From NCBI GenBank assembly GCA_013433145.1, contig CM024177.1:4986110-5050109 (forward strand): a DNA stretch of 64,000 bases, in the 5' to 3' direction. The stretch's first letter is position 1. The number at the start of each line of letters is the position of its first letter. This document shows, piece after piece, positions 1 to 12,900 of the stretch. The position numbers were made by a program, and so were the translations under genes. Below the pieces are notes generated by a model that was given only the letters and a program-made list of their open reading frames with translations, was not told the origin of the DNA and searched no databases. The stretch comes from Ascaris suum (Eukaryota; Nematoda; Chromadorea; Rhabditida; Ascarididae).

Positions 1-312
1 CGATTAGACATGGCGAGTTTTGCTTTTGCATCTTTTGGGAATTTATTTTTTAAGTATTTTTCGCTTCTTTGATTTCGTTTCCTCCAGTGTTAGGGATTCG
101 GACCTTGGCTCTTCTCAGTTTCGATTCTTATTGCTTTTTTAAAATTACTATTACTACTTTCCTATTATTTTTAATGCTGTCGATATTACCCTTACCATTA
201 TTGTTATTATTTCTGTTACTGCTTTTGCGACAGTTTTGAAGAAGCATTTTGGCGATGTCGAGCTTGCGCATATACATGTGCGCATGTTTCTCTGTAGGTG
301 TCTGTCTGCACC

Positions 313-447
313 ATGGTTCCAACTCGGGAAGCACTGAAAATATCGTTACAAAATTTGAAGATGCTAAAAAATTACCTACATTTTGCATCTACCAGTTTTT
401 TCTGTTCCGCCGCACAGATTTTGTTTCTTACGTGGGCCTCACCACAG
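313..447 (+). CDS. Possible first exon of a membrane protein
   Basis: An ATG in a good initiation context (ACCATGG) sits 16 bases after an acceptor-like TTTCTCTGTAG (ends 297), and 45 codons later the reading frame runs into CAG|GTAAAC, a good nematode donor. The 45 residues end in a hydrophobic stretch rich in F, S, A and L, which could be a signal anchor or the first membrane span. I do not recognise the protein and found no convincing second exon. A second frame is also open across the region, so the reading frame is uncertain. The promoter-proximal acceptor could mark spliced-leader addition. Confidence 0.22.
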
Positions 448-1816
448 GTAAACAAGTCTTTTATGAAAGATTTAACAAGTATTATGGGATATAGAAGAAG
501 ATTAGTTGAAGTGTATGCTCAGTCGATGTATTCTTTCTCAACAATGTGTGAAGCAGATTTACTAGATAAGCTGAATGCAAACGCATTCACTTTCTTCTCA
601 AGTGATGCGCTCCTCCATTTGTTATATTCTTCGTTCAGTGCTTCTTTTAAAGTTATTCATTTCTTTATGGTTCAAAACGAATCGCTTCGGTAACGGAGAT
701 GATCACTCGTTGTTCGACTCGAAGGTAGTGCATCGTAAGCCACCGAAATGTTCGCTTATCGGACAGACCGATAGAGAAGCAGATGCATACCTCAACCATC
801 TGGTCAATTCCTTATCACCTTGTTTTATTCTTTCCATCTCAGCGATTCTGATTTCACCAACTCATAAAGTGTCATCAGAGAAAGTAAAGGAGGGAACAGA
901 GGGAATAGGGGTCAATCGTGCGACCTTTACAAGTTTAAGCGGGAACGTTTATTTTGCATCTGCCTACCTCCTTTTTACCCTTCATGCAGAAACTGCAACG
1001 CCAGCCTTTCATAACTCCCTGCTTCATTTGTAAGAATTAGCCAGGAAGCCATATGACTTCACCCACCACTTGCAAATAAGCAACAAAGCTGTTGTTCCTC
1101 ATCGTATTTCCGAACAAAAATTGTGACTTCCCATACATTCGAAGCTGTATATTGAGGTGAACTCTCCATCGAAGTTCTGATACTATTATGCCAAATGAGT
1201 GAAGCACTTCATTTCGCGAAGCAGACCTTTGTGAAATTTTGTTCGTGTTTGTCCATATTTCGAAGCGCCGAAGAAAATATCTGATTATGTTTGTATTTGC
1301 TCATTTTTCAGTTTGGCTTGAAATGGATTTGTCAGAATTTACGCAGCCATCAACGACTAAGGACGCCCTTCGTTTCGGACAACACTGTCGAGCAAGCGAT
1401 AATCCAGTGCATTGGAACGTTTTCTTTCCTTCTTCATTTCTATCCACCTGCAGCACCAAAATGATTCAGAAGCACCTGTGCACGGCAGTTAACTCCAGAA
1501 AGCGGCTCTATATGGCAGTTGGTGTCGAACCGAATTTACAGGTTGCAGGAAATTTACTATAATTTATTGATCTATGTTCTTGGTTCAGATATCACGTTTG
1601 TTTAATAGGTTTTTCCACAGACCGGACGTAATTTATAGCCTGACAGGTTGGTAGAGTGATGCTTGATTGCAACTGAATCCTTGCGCAGTTTTTATCTCCA
1701 TCTAAAGTTGGTTTTTGTTCATAACCGTTTCTTGGATAAATCCTAGCTGTATTTCGCGCTCCATTTCAGTATGCCATGCTACGCGCAATATACTACGCTT
1801 ACCCAATTTGGTGTCG

Positions 1817-1937
<121 letters not shown>

Positions 1938-4900
1938 GGTATACGGTCACATAGACATATATCGGTATACAGGTATATGGGAGGTTATTTAAATATATAT
2001 GCGTTTACATAATTGCATGTCTTTATGTGTGGACATATGTAGATATATGGACGTATGTGTGGACACTGTATGCATACATACACATGTGTGCCTGTAGATA
2101 TAAGTATAAATACATTCATATGTTTCAGTCGAACGTGGGCACGTAAGCAAATAAGGTTTGATTTCTAAGCCGTAGGCAGTATGGATTTTTGCAGTTGATC
2201 GAAGGTTGCGCACTTACGAGGAAATCGATTGATATGGTCGCGATGGCGATCGATTTTGCATTGGAAAGGGAACTTTTACCAGTCGTTGATCCGTAAACGG
2301 TTACACTTCGTTTCAGAGGAGTGGAAGATTGTCCTTCTTCCGACGAAGAACGATCTGTCATTGAGATCACTTGTGAGCCATTCAATGATTGGGGTTGTGA
2401 TTGACTTATTTTGCAGTAATTATTCTTTTTTAAATCATCGAGATGAAAGTGTTATATTCGGCTATAACGCCCCCACTTTGGATTATATTTAGTTTCCGTA
2501 CAGCATCCATACGTGCATGTGCTGAAGGGTTTTACAGGACTCTCAGCCGCTGATTTTAGGTGAACGAAATTTAATTCAGGACTTTAGATGATGTGCGGAG
2601 GCCGTCTACCGTCAGGGCATGCGATCAGAAGGTCTGTGACTGTATGGCTCATTATTTTAAGTTTTAACTATCAACTTCGTTCGGTTACAGATATTGTTGT
2701 ACATCTGTATGGAGTTAACGAATATTACTGTCAAGTTGTGACAGCCCGTATTATTTCGGAATCGTATAGGCGATGCCACCTTAGCTTTGTCACAGCCTAT
2801 TATTGCACAGCTTTGGCATTCTACTGTAGAGATGTATGAGGCTTTATAATTGTAGAGTTCCGATCGTGAAACGTGTGTACTGTTTGCAGTAATATCTCTC
2901 TGTGAGCTAGAACGTATTTCATTTATGCAGGCCGACTTGTGAAAATTTACCCTTCACTTTTGTTATTATGTAGCATTTCTTGTTACCAGGAGGTAACACA
3001 TTTTGCGGAGCCGTTTTTATTGGATTTTTTGAGAGATTAAGAGGTCTTAGATTTTCTTGCAGTGGTATGTTGGTATGTTGCGTGTAGTTTGAAAAATGCT
3101 GAGGTGATGTATTCTTAACGAGTATTGTTAAGGAAGGCAATTAGGATATAGAGAGGAGCCATCTGTCGCCATATTTTTGTGGTAGTGTTGCACTGGGCAG
3201 CAATACATCGATCATCGCGTTGTGTTCCTGCAAGCACTCATAGTTTGGCCGAGGCATGTCAAATTCAATTGCCGATTGCATATTGCTGATCTGTCAATTA
3301 CTAAAATGTTTTCCTAAATTTTGCCATCCTACTAGTGGTTTTCGAATACACGGAGGGTGTTGTTGTAATTCTGTAATGAAATTAGGAGATTGGGAGGGGA
3401 CTGAAAATATGAGAAAGAAGATTTGTTTTTGAGGAAAGTAATTTTTATTTTTTGGAAGAGGTAAATGAAAACTTTTCTTGCCAGTCATGACAAGAAAAGA
3501 GCTGTAATTCTTTCATTCCTTTTGCACTTCTTTTTCGATGCGTCAAACCAGAAATAGCAGTTCGTTATGCTTGACAATATAATCAGTGAGGCTTTATTAT
3601 TCGAGTGGAGAGAGAGAGAGATGGGTAAAATTTGAGGCACACATAAAGCGGGGTTTGAACATAGGTGTGAATTAACGTAACTTTTAAAAGCACTTAATTT
3701 AGTCCTTTTTTCCCTTAGATAGGGCACTCGCTTCTAATTGAGGCCACCAAACGCTTAACTCGTTTAACTAAACATGGGCGACCGGTCTTGGTCCAGTGGG
3801 AAAAGGAGCAGGGTTGAACATATCTCCATGTAATTACGGGCTAAAGCCGGTGATGGTCAGATATAGTTAAGGCGAAGAAGGTTTCGGCAAAGTTTCTGAA
3901 ATGGTTGAGTCGAATGATGGCTGTTGGTTGAAATGTCGGTAGAACAGAATACGTCATTCAGATGTGTCAGTTGTCGTCGGGTCGTATTTTTCTGCGTTTC
4001 TGGCTCGGATAAGTTGTGTCAAATGGGCGGTATTAATGATTTGTGTCTCATGCTTATTTCAAATTTCAATGAAGCACGCAACGAGGAGCGAACTGATTGT
4101 GGTATGTTGTTTCGATTGCTGCTTATCACCACTGGTCTTCCGGCGACTGGCTTTTGTGTTGGACGTATGAGTCGATGAACAGCACGCATTGATTTCTGGA
4201 GTACATCGATTCTCTTTACATACAGTGATGCGGTTTTATTGATTTACAATTTGAACTTATTCCTATTCAGAGTTGTTGCATTTTTCTTTGTTGAAAATAG
4301 TTCCGAATGATCTCTGGCGTGGAGGAGAGAGATTGCGAGATTGCTTTAGCATTCGCTGTGCCACGTATTTCCAATAGTATTATAGCTACGAAAATCCATT
4401 AATGAAGTCGAGATTAGTTAACATTTATGCCATTCTTCATGACTGAAGGCAATTTCCGGCAGTAATGCAGATCAGGTCTTAATTTTGCAATGCTAATTCC
4501 AAGTCTGGACACTGCAAATTTTCGGATATTGAATCCCCCCAAAGTTGGCAAATTTTGCTCGAAAATAGCAATGACTTATGAAATTTCCCGGAAATCGGCA
4601 CGGATGAGAGTATTTATTTTTGTATTATAAAAATGCGTCGCTTGCACAAATTTTTTATCGCCGTTATAAATGTCAGCAAATGAATTCAAATCGTGCTCTG
4701 TTTTCTTCCATTCATCGATCTGCGATGAGTCCTAATTTAGCTTCTAATTTTGAACTCGGCCTTCTGCTTATACCAGCTTCCTTTTACCTCTCATTATTGT
4801 GTTGTGTGTTCATGGATTATTCTCGTTGAAAATATTGTAAAAGCAGGTCATGTTGAAGGTTCCGTGAGGCGGTGAAGTCGCCTTGATTTGCACTTCTCTC

Positions 4901-5105
4901 CAAACCTTCTGTTATAATTACTACTTATGCTTATGTCCTTTTGATGGCTGTTTCGCATTCTTTCATTCATGCTTTTCATCTTTCTTTACGCATTCCCTTT
5001 GACGCACATCTGTGCTTGTTTGCTTCTTTGCCATTTATTTCATTTCATTTTATATTTTCCATGTACACTTATGCATGTTTTCTCTGCATGCCGCGGTGAA
5101 TAAAC

Positions 5106-5217
<112 letters not shown>

Positions 5218-6775
5218 TGGAGTAGTTGACTTTTGTTGTTGTGATTGGGTCCTGTTCAAGACTTATTTCATCTGACGGCATCCGCTACCATTCGGATGGG
5301 AGAAGGAAGGGGATGGGAAGGAGCAGGAAGGGGTTATCTATTCATTTTAGATTAAGCGCTGAAACAACTCTCTAGTTCATGGGCAAAAAAATGTGAGCAG
5401 AAGTTCGAATCGGCTCGTTTGAGGGCGAACGATTTCAGCTCAGTTCTTTTTCTCGCTATTTTTTAGTTCAAGTTTCACTAATTTTCCTGTCGAAATGTGT
5501 CTCTTCTTTGATTACTTCATTTCATTGTGCGAACTTTCACTCTCTTTCCCTCCTCCAAATTAGAAATCCCCTTTCGGAGATGTGTTCAAGATCGCTCGCT
5601 GTGAAAAGTATATTCAACAATTGTTACTGTTTTACGTTTCTTCAAGGCGATAGTTTAACACGGATGTGTTATTGCTTTGTAATTTTAAATAACCTTTAAT
5701 GTCATATAATTTGCATTACTTTTCAAAAAGATTTCTATTTGTTCGTTTGTTTTGCTGTCACAAATAATGGTTGTAATACCTTACAATACCACAATACATC
5801 ACAAGTTCAGTTTGTTTGCGTATTTGCTGATTGTTTTTTCTAATTGAGTTTAGATCGCCGCAGTTCTCGAGAAAAATTTGTCAGGAAGGATGAAGAAGAG
5901 GCTAAAATGCTCATATTCACCTAGCGACAGGTAGACAAGCAATACGGAAAGGATAAAGAAGTACGAAAAAATGTGGAGGAGAGCTCCGCGGCGCGCACTC
6001 CCGGAGGCGATAGTGACGATGGCAGTATTATGAGTGTGAATCTTAGGATGATAAACTACAAAAAATTTTATTGTCTGAGGAACGTTACATAGTGATCGAA
6101 GGGACAACGACGTCATAATGCAACCGATTATGCATTTGGGCCATGGTCCCAACTTGGCATAGCCAAGGGAAGTAACGCTATGCTGAGCGCTGCCGTCAGG
6201 TCTCGTCTCCGATGTCTCATCATTGAACTGGCCTCGTTATCCCTCGCAACTCTTCTGCTCATTATTACTCAAGCGTTTAACGCGAAACTAAATGTAATAA
6301 AATGCGCACTTGACAACGAGATTGCAGGGAGATGTTGCGATTATGTCTAACGAGTAGTTTTGCAGACAGGGAGGAAGTTAGGGAACCAATATTGAACGGG
6401 ACTTCTCACCATGTCGTCACTGACAATTTTATTTCTTATGGCCGAGAATTTAGTCGAGAACATTTGTCCTCATGTAACAACTGAGAAGCTGCATTGAATT
6501 GGAAAAAGGGCTTTACAAGATTGATCGCAGAGAGTGGTACGACGAGGGGAGGAGGGGGAAAGGTTTGGTGGTCACATCGTTCCGGAATCGATGTTTCACA
6601 AGAAGTTCCGCGAAAGTGCTGTTTATTCGGCCACAAAAATTGTTTTCAGTCGATTTCCTTGCAAGACAGTTTCGATTTCCCGGGGTCGCCATAAACACCA
6701 ATATGATGGTGGCGCGCCCAGTAAGAGTTGGGGAGAAGTTGAGCAACAAGAGACCCAAAAAGAAGAGAAAACTAA

Positions 6776-6799
6776 GGGGAGGGAGGGGGGGGGGGGGAG
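6776..6799. repeat. Poly-G / purine tract
   Basis: A G-rich run with a single interrupting A, inside a longer purine-rich strand (about 6720-6815). Similar G or C runs recur in this window at about 15463-15496, 19450-19478, 29309-29340, 47811-47838 and 59483-59496. Confidence 0.9.
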
Positions 6800-7000
6800 C
6801 AGAAGGCCCAAAAAGTATGATTCACTTGCTGCTGCAGGCATAAGTCGTGTTCACGTTTGCCTAAATAAGGATACTGTGAGTGAATATCGATATGCACGCT
6901 CATAAAGAACAAACAGTCGCACCACTTCGATAACATTCTCATCGATTTTTGTAATAAGACATTTTCCACATCTTTGCTCAAAAATTGATTGCTTGCAATC

Positions 7001-7014
7001 TCTCTTCGTTAGTG
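7001..7014 (+). promoter_or_regulatory. Acceptor 2 nt before the RABGGTB start codon
   Basis: CTCTCTTCGTTAG ends at 7012, leaving only two bases before ATG at 7015. In nematodes such a very short leader after a pyrimidine-rich acceptor is typical of spliced-leader trans-splicing. It could instead join an upstream non-coding exon by cis-splicing; the sequence alone cannot decide. Confidence 0.5.
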
Positions 7015-9885
7015 ATGGACGCATTCCTGAATCTGGCACGGAACGATATCGATATTCCGAAGGCAGCACCAAGTGAACTGTTGCTTGACCTGCATGCACG
7101 ATTCATCAGCAATTACGAGAAAAATAAGGACTCATATGTGAGTCGTTTAATTCTTTATGCTTGTTTGCTCACATGATCTTCGATGCTTGTGAATTGATTG
7201 CTAGTGAATATTTTACCGGATTTTAACAAGGAAATGTGAGTCGTTCATATACTGTTAACTGAAAGGAACATAAAGGTGTTTCAGGAAAAGCTATACAGCC
7301 ATATATCGGTATTCCCATCCATCTTCTCTGAATTTGCAGCAAAGTAGGTGTGGGTCTTGCTCCTGTCTAATCTAAAAGTACAGAAGCGTGAGAATAAACT
7401 GGTATTTATGGTTTGTCGCTTCTGAGTTAAGCATGATAAATTTGTTTGGATTGGGTGGTAAATTTCAACTGCGAAAAAATTACGCTGCAAAGACTTATTA
7501 AAGACTGTAATGTTTTTGAATCAACGAGTCAAGTCGAGCTTTTTGAAACTTGTTTATCGTATTTTTCAAAAAGAAACTTAGGAATGTTTCTTTCCAAAGA
7601 TCCTTAAATAATTGCAATTAGCCTCATCCATATCGAATAACGTTAGCATCGCCAAACCAAATATTTTCATTTGTGATGCATTTTCCTCACTAGTCACTCT
7701 TGCCATCATTTCTTTTTCAATTATTGTGAGAGAAAGGAAATGCAAGTTTTTAAAGTCTTCAGTTAGTTATAGAATTTTCGGAGGGAAATGTTGTTTCTTT
7801 TTGATAGGAGTATATAATTGCTGAATATTTACGAATGAGCGGGATTTACTGGTGTTTGAATGCAATGGATATCATGGGAGGATTGTCACAAATGGACACT
7901 GTTGCAATTGTGGACTATGTGAAAGACTGTCAGCAACAAAATGGTGGCTTTGCGCCTGCGATTGGACATGATGCACATCTTTTGCACACTCTCAGTGCTG
8001 TTCAGGTCGGTGTAATTGTTGCTCTCTTTTTTAGTTTATTTTGTTTTATTTTATTACTTATTTATCATTCATTTAGCAATTTATCACCTACTTTATTTCA
8101 AGATCTCTGTTAATCTTCTCATTACTTTGTTTTGTTAGCTTTTATATTTCTATGATTGTTTCTTTAATTACTTGCTAACAGCATCTTTTATGAACACTTC
8201 TCATCTGTCTGTTGTGTTTATTGGAGCTAGCTCTCAGCGTATTCTCATATCGCAACAGTTTTTAACACTGTTTAGTTGAAATGAACGCACCTAGTGCACA
8301 ATTCTACCATTCAGTCAGTTTCATCTCTTTATTATTGCATCTCTTTGTTCAAATTTTTCTCTTTATCGTTCCATCTCCAATGTTATTCCAAATTCAAAAA
8401 TAGTTTCTCTTTCTCTGCTTCTTCGATAGTTTTGTTATGGCTATTTTATTATGATGCGAGCCTTTCAAACTTCTTTTGAATTCATCGTCAAGCTTTATGC
8501 CACTGACGAAAAAGCGATTTCAACGTTGAAGTAAAATATGAAGTTTGAAGTTTTTCTAGTTTGGTGCCAATATTTCTTCTGTCGTTGGAAAAAGGCTTCC
8601 TGAATTCAAGTTTACGTCGTTCTAAGGGAGCATTTCAAAGTTGATGTTGATTTATATAAGGTCTGCGATTTTGGCTTCTAATCATGACGAGAAAAAATAT
8701 GCGCTTTATTGCATTGCATTTTTAAAATTCGTTCATTGGGCTATTTTTTCGCCCACTACTTTATAAACTATCTTTTTATTGGATTTTTACTTGTTGAGGC
8801 AGAATTTTCTCATCATGATACCCAAATATGTCATTACTTAAGGAGGCTGGCTTTATAGTTCATGGGCAGTTGCCAAGGAATGTTGGGAAAACTTTTCTTA
8901 CCTGTCCTGTTATTAATTCCGTTTTTATTTCCACATTGACAACCCCTTTATGTATGAAAATTATTTTGACTGATATACATGGGAGATGACTTGATTTCTT
9001 TTGCGGGCATCTATGCGGGTTGGCTTTAAATATGTTTATGAGCACCTGTCCGCCTTGTTTTATGTGACCGCCGTCCGTATTGCGTCTTGTTACACGCCTA
9101 TGCCGCATAGTGATGCATGCATAACGCTTATAATTAGAAAACCGTCGGTCATGACCCAAACAATTGCCGTAAGGATTCACGTTTGATTGCACCTTATTAG
9201 CAGTCGCTTTTGCATTCACCGTCGTAGCTGCAACATCAGTGATTTGCATATTTGTTGAAAGATGCTCGTACTGTAACCTCTTGACCTTGTTATCTCTTCG
9301 TTGATCTTTTCAGAGCGCAACTTAATGTTGCCACCGAGGATTGTTGCCATTTTTTAATGGGCAGAAAAGAGACTTTTTTGACGTTAAAAAGTCTAGTTGG
9401 CGCTGAATCATGTCGCCATTGCTGGCGTTCTTTATCTCTGAAATTGTTGAAGGCGGATCCTGGTTATTGTTCGTCTCTCAGATATAGATTTTTATCTCTG
9501 TTTTAAGACGGATAAAGAATTTGAAGAACTTTTTGAAGTCGCTTCTTCGATAGTAATGCATTTTTCGAAGACATTCAAAAACTTTTGCATAATTACGCAA
9601 CGAATGTGCACTTCAGATTCTTATTATGCTGAACAAATTGGAGGAAATCGATGTAAGTGGGGTGGCGAACTATGTAATCGCAAGACAGAATCCTGATGGC
9701 AGTTTCGGCGGTGACGAATCAAACGAGATCGACACTCGTTTCTCATTTTGCGCTATTGCAGCGCTCTATCTTATCGTGAGTTTCTCTCATTTCCAGTGTA
9801 ATGTAGAAAGATTCAATTGTCTGCTTTCTATTTTTTCATAAGCTTGCTACTAGTATTGATTTTTTAAGGTTTTATAAAAGAGAAG

Positions 9886-9966
<81 letters not shown>

Positions 9967-12900
9967 TAAAGTTCCTCTAATAGAAAAAGAAATGAAAGTT
10001 GTTTGACTTATTTAAGGTTTTATAAAAGAGAAAAATAAATGTGTATGCACATTGTTATTCTTAAAGTTTCTCTAATAAAGAAACATCAGTAGAATTTAGT
10101 TTTTGATATTTATACTGAAGATGTACATTAGTAGAATTTGCATAAAATTTTTGAAATAGAATAGTAAATAAGCTAGTAGACTCGCAGTTAAATAAGTTAT
10201 ACACACATGGGTGAATGTAAAAATAGTAATGGAGAGTCCAATTTATGCATAACCTTATTAGAGGCGAACAGGGAAATGGTGCTCGAGGAGAGCAGAATTA
10301 AAAAAGAGAATTTAAGGCAAACGGAAGCCTAGTGTGAGCATAAACGGTGAAGGAATAGACGACTGTTAGGAGACTAGATGTTAAGAGTGCAAAAGGTAAG
10401 ATGTATGTAAACCTATAAGAACAAAGATGACCACGTTTCGGCCCTTATCCGTTGACGCGTGCACCTGAGTTATGCGCGGACTATCTTCAGAACGATACGC
10501 ATAACCCTGTTCGTATGAGAAACGATAAATTAATTGCGAGTAGAGAGAGACGTAGAAAAGCAAAGAAGTGGAAGAATGGCAAAGAAGTCTGTAGGTAAAA
10601 TGTATATTTAAAAAAATGCGCAGTAAATGCGAAAGTTGCACACAAAAGAGATTAAAAATTTTTCTATAACATAAACGTGCTCGCCTAAATTCGTAGTAAG
10701 TTGAAATATAAGAGGTTAAAAGGCTTTGAGGAAATATGTTAATGATGTTATGGAAAATCGTGTTGAAGGCTAAATTACAATGCAAAGATGGAAAGTTATA
10801 TAGACGGGGAGAGCATGCAATCATAACGGAAAATCAAAGCCTAACAATAGTTTAATGTAAAAAGCGAGCATAAGAATTAGAGTGTGTTGAGACTATAGCT
10901 AGAAGGCTAGGTGTATACAAAATACTAAGCTAATAATACGCGTAGTTTAAATTATAAAACAAAAAGATGCGTTATCGACACCGTGGATAATGATGATGGT
11001 GATCGATAAACCGAAGTGTCAATGCTGACGACATCCAGCTCACAGTACTAACTCGGCTAGAGCAATATTTATATGATCGATATTTAATGTGAATCCTATG
11101 CAAAAAAATGAATAACATTTGATGTTACTAAAAGATTCTGATGAGGAAATACTAATATTAGAATGCCAAAATAAATTGCTAAAACGAATCATATGACAAT
11201 GTGAAGGTGTAAAACTACGAAAATAAGTGCTAGTTTAAGATGCTGTGTGTATGGTATATGTAAAAGGCGATGTTCCATCATTGCTAATGCAGTATTGGCA
11301 AGCGTCAATGAATAAGTCTTTGTATATGTGGTCAAATCGATCATACTGTGAAGTGATAAGACCTATAAGAAATCACTTATGCCCTCGTAGGTAATAAGCG
11401 TAAGAAACTAAAGATCATAAAAGCTTTCGTAAAGCAAACTTCTGATACACTGTCTGTTGGGGTAAACGAACTTATACACTAATTCTGGTTTGCTGAGTAA
11501 TGCTTTGTACAAATATTTTTCCATCATAGTAACTTTAAGACCTTTGTCCGTAAAATTTTCAAGCAGTTCTTTACATTTAGTAACAAATTCTGCATTAAAA
11601 TGAGCACACTTTACAAAATCTATAAATTTGAGAGTTTTTATATATGAACAGTGGGAAGTTACTGTCCATTCAGTGAAAAATTAAATTGATACGTCTTATC
11701 ATAAACGCTTGAGGCGATACATTACAGGTAACGTACAAGTTTAAGTCCAGAAAGTTAGCTGTGCTGCTCATGTATGCAACCTCAAACTGCAGTGAATCTC
11801 CATAAATTAATTTCGCAATACTCTGAATGTTATCGATATTGAATATCAGTAAGTCCTCAACGTACCTACAACAGGTAGCATTAAAGCGAGAAGTCTTGGC
11901 GTATTTATACTCCATAGCAGACAAGACAAGATCAGCTATATCAGGGCTGGCATTACCTCCCACGGGTACTCCTTTGGACTGCCTTAAAATGAAACCAGCA
12001 AAAGAATATAGCTTTCATTGATAACAAATTTAATTATTTCAATGATCTGTGCCCTATTCAAGGCAAGGGGGTGCCGCGTTGAACTCGTAATTGTCTGTTT
12101 AAAACAAAGTTTTATTACAACAAACTTCGAGGTAAGCCTTTTTGGAATTCTGAAAGCAAACATGTGTTGAAAGTTCCACAGCTTTAGTGATAACGTCATG
12201 TGGTAGTGCCGTAAACAAGGTGGAGAGATCAGCATCCCAAACCGTTTAAATATGCTTATGTATTTGTTAATTGTATCAAAGGTCATAAGAGTTCTTTACA
12301 CTGTAGTAATAATTGATCCCGCCTCTTGGTAGTATTAGGTTGTATGATTCGAAGGTATAAAGTGTGTAAATGCTGTCTGCAATAGGCCGCATTCTAATAA
12401 GTGCCACAAGCTTACGTTGCAGTGATGCTTTGACTTGTATTGCAGAGGTAATATCTGCATAAGTGTGCAGCTAAAAGAAAAAAGTGTTATTTCATATGCT
12501 GTTTCTATCTTTTCTACAACTATTTAATGCTCACTCATCGGAATTCTGAGGACCGTTCATTGCTTCAAAGGTGGCAATTTCATTCTTATATTGCCATTGT
12601 TATGCAAACAGTCTACCTATGGGACCATGCAAAATTCTTCTAACATGGATAATATTCCAGAATCGCTTAGATGCTGTGGATCTTGATAAAGCAATTGATT
12701 TTGTTCTGAGATGTTATAATTTCGATGGCGGATTCGGGACAAGACCGGAATCTGAAAGCCATGCCGGACAGGTTCTCGCTTATTGTTCAGTTTTCCATTA
12801 TTTGTTACTTATATAAAGTGTGGTTATTATGAACATAGAATAGCGATGTTGCTCATTAACGGATCGTGACGAGTTTTCGAGATTCATTAAAATTGGAGAT

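Noticed and set aside
10381..10824. 147-codon minus-strand ORF
   Set aside because: It lies in the 3' part of the retroelement remnant; residues are low-complexity and no protein motif is seen. The CTGAAGA/CGAAAC boxes within it are noted separately.
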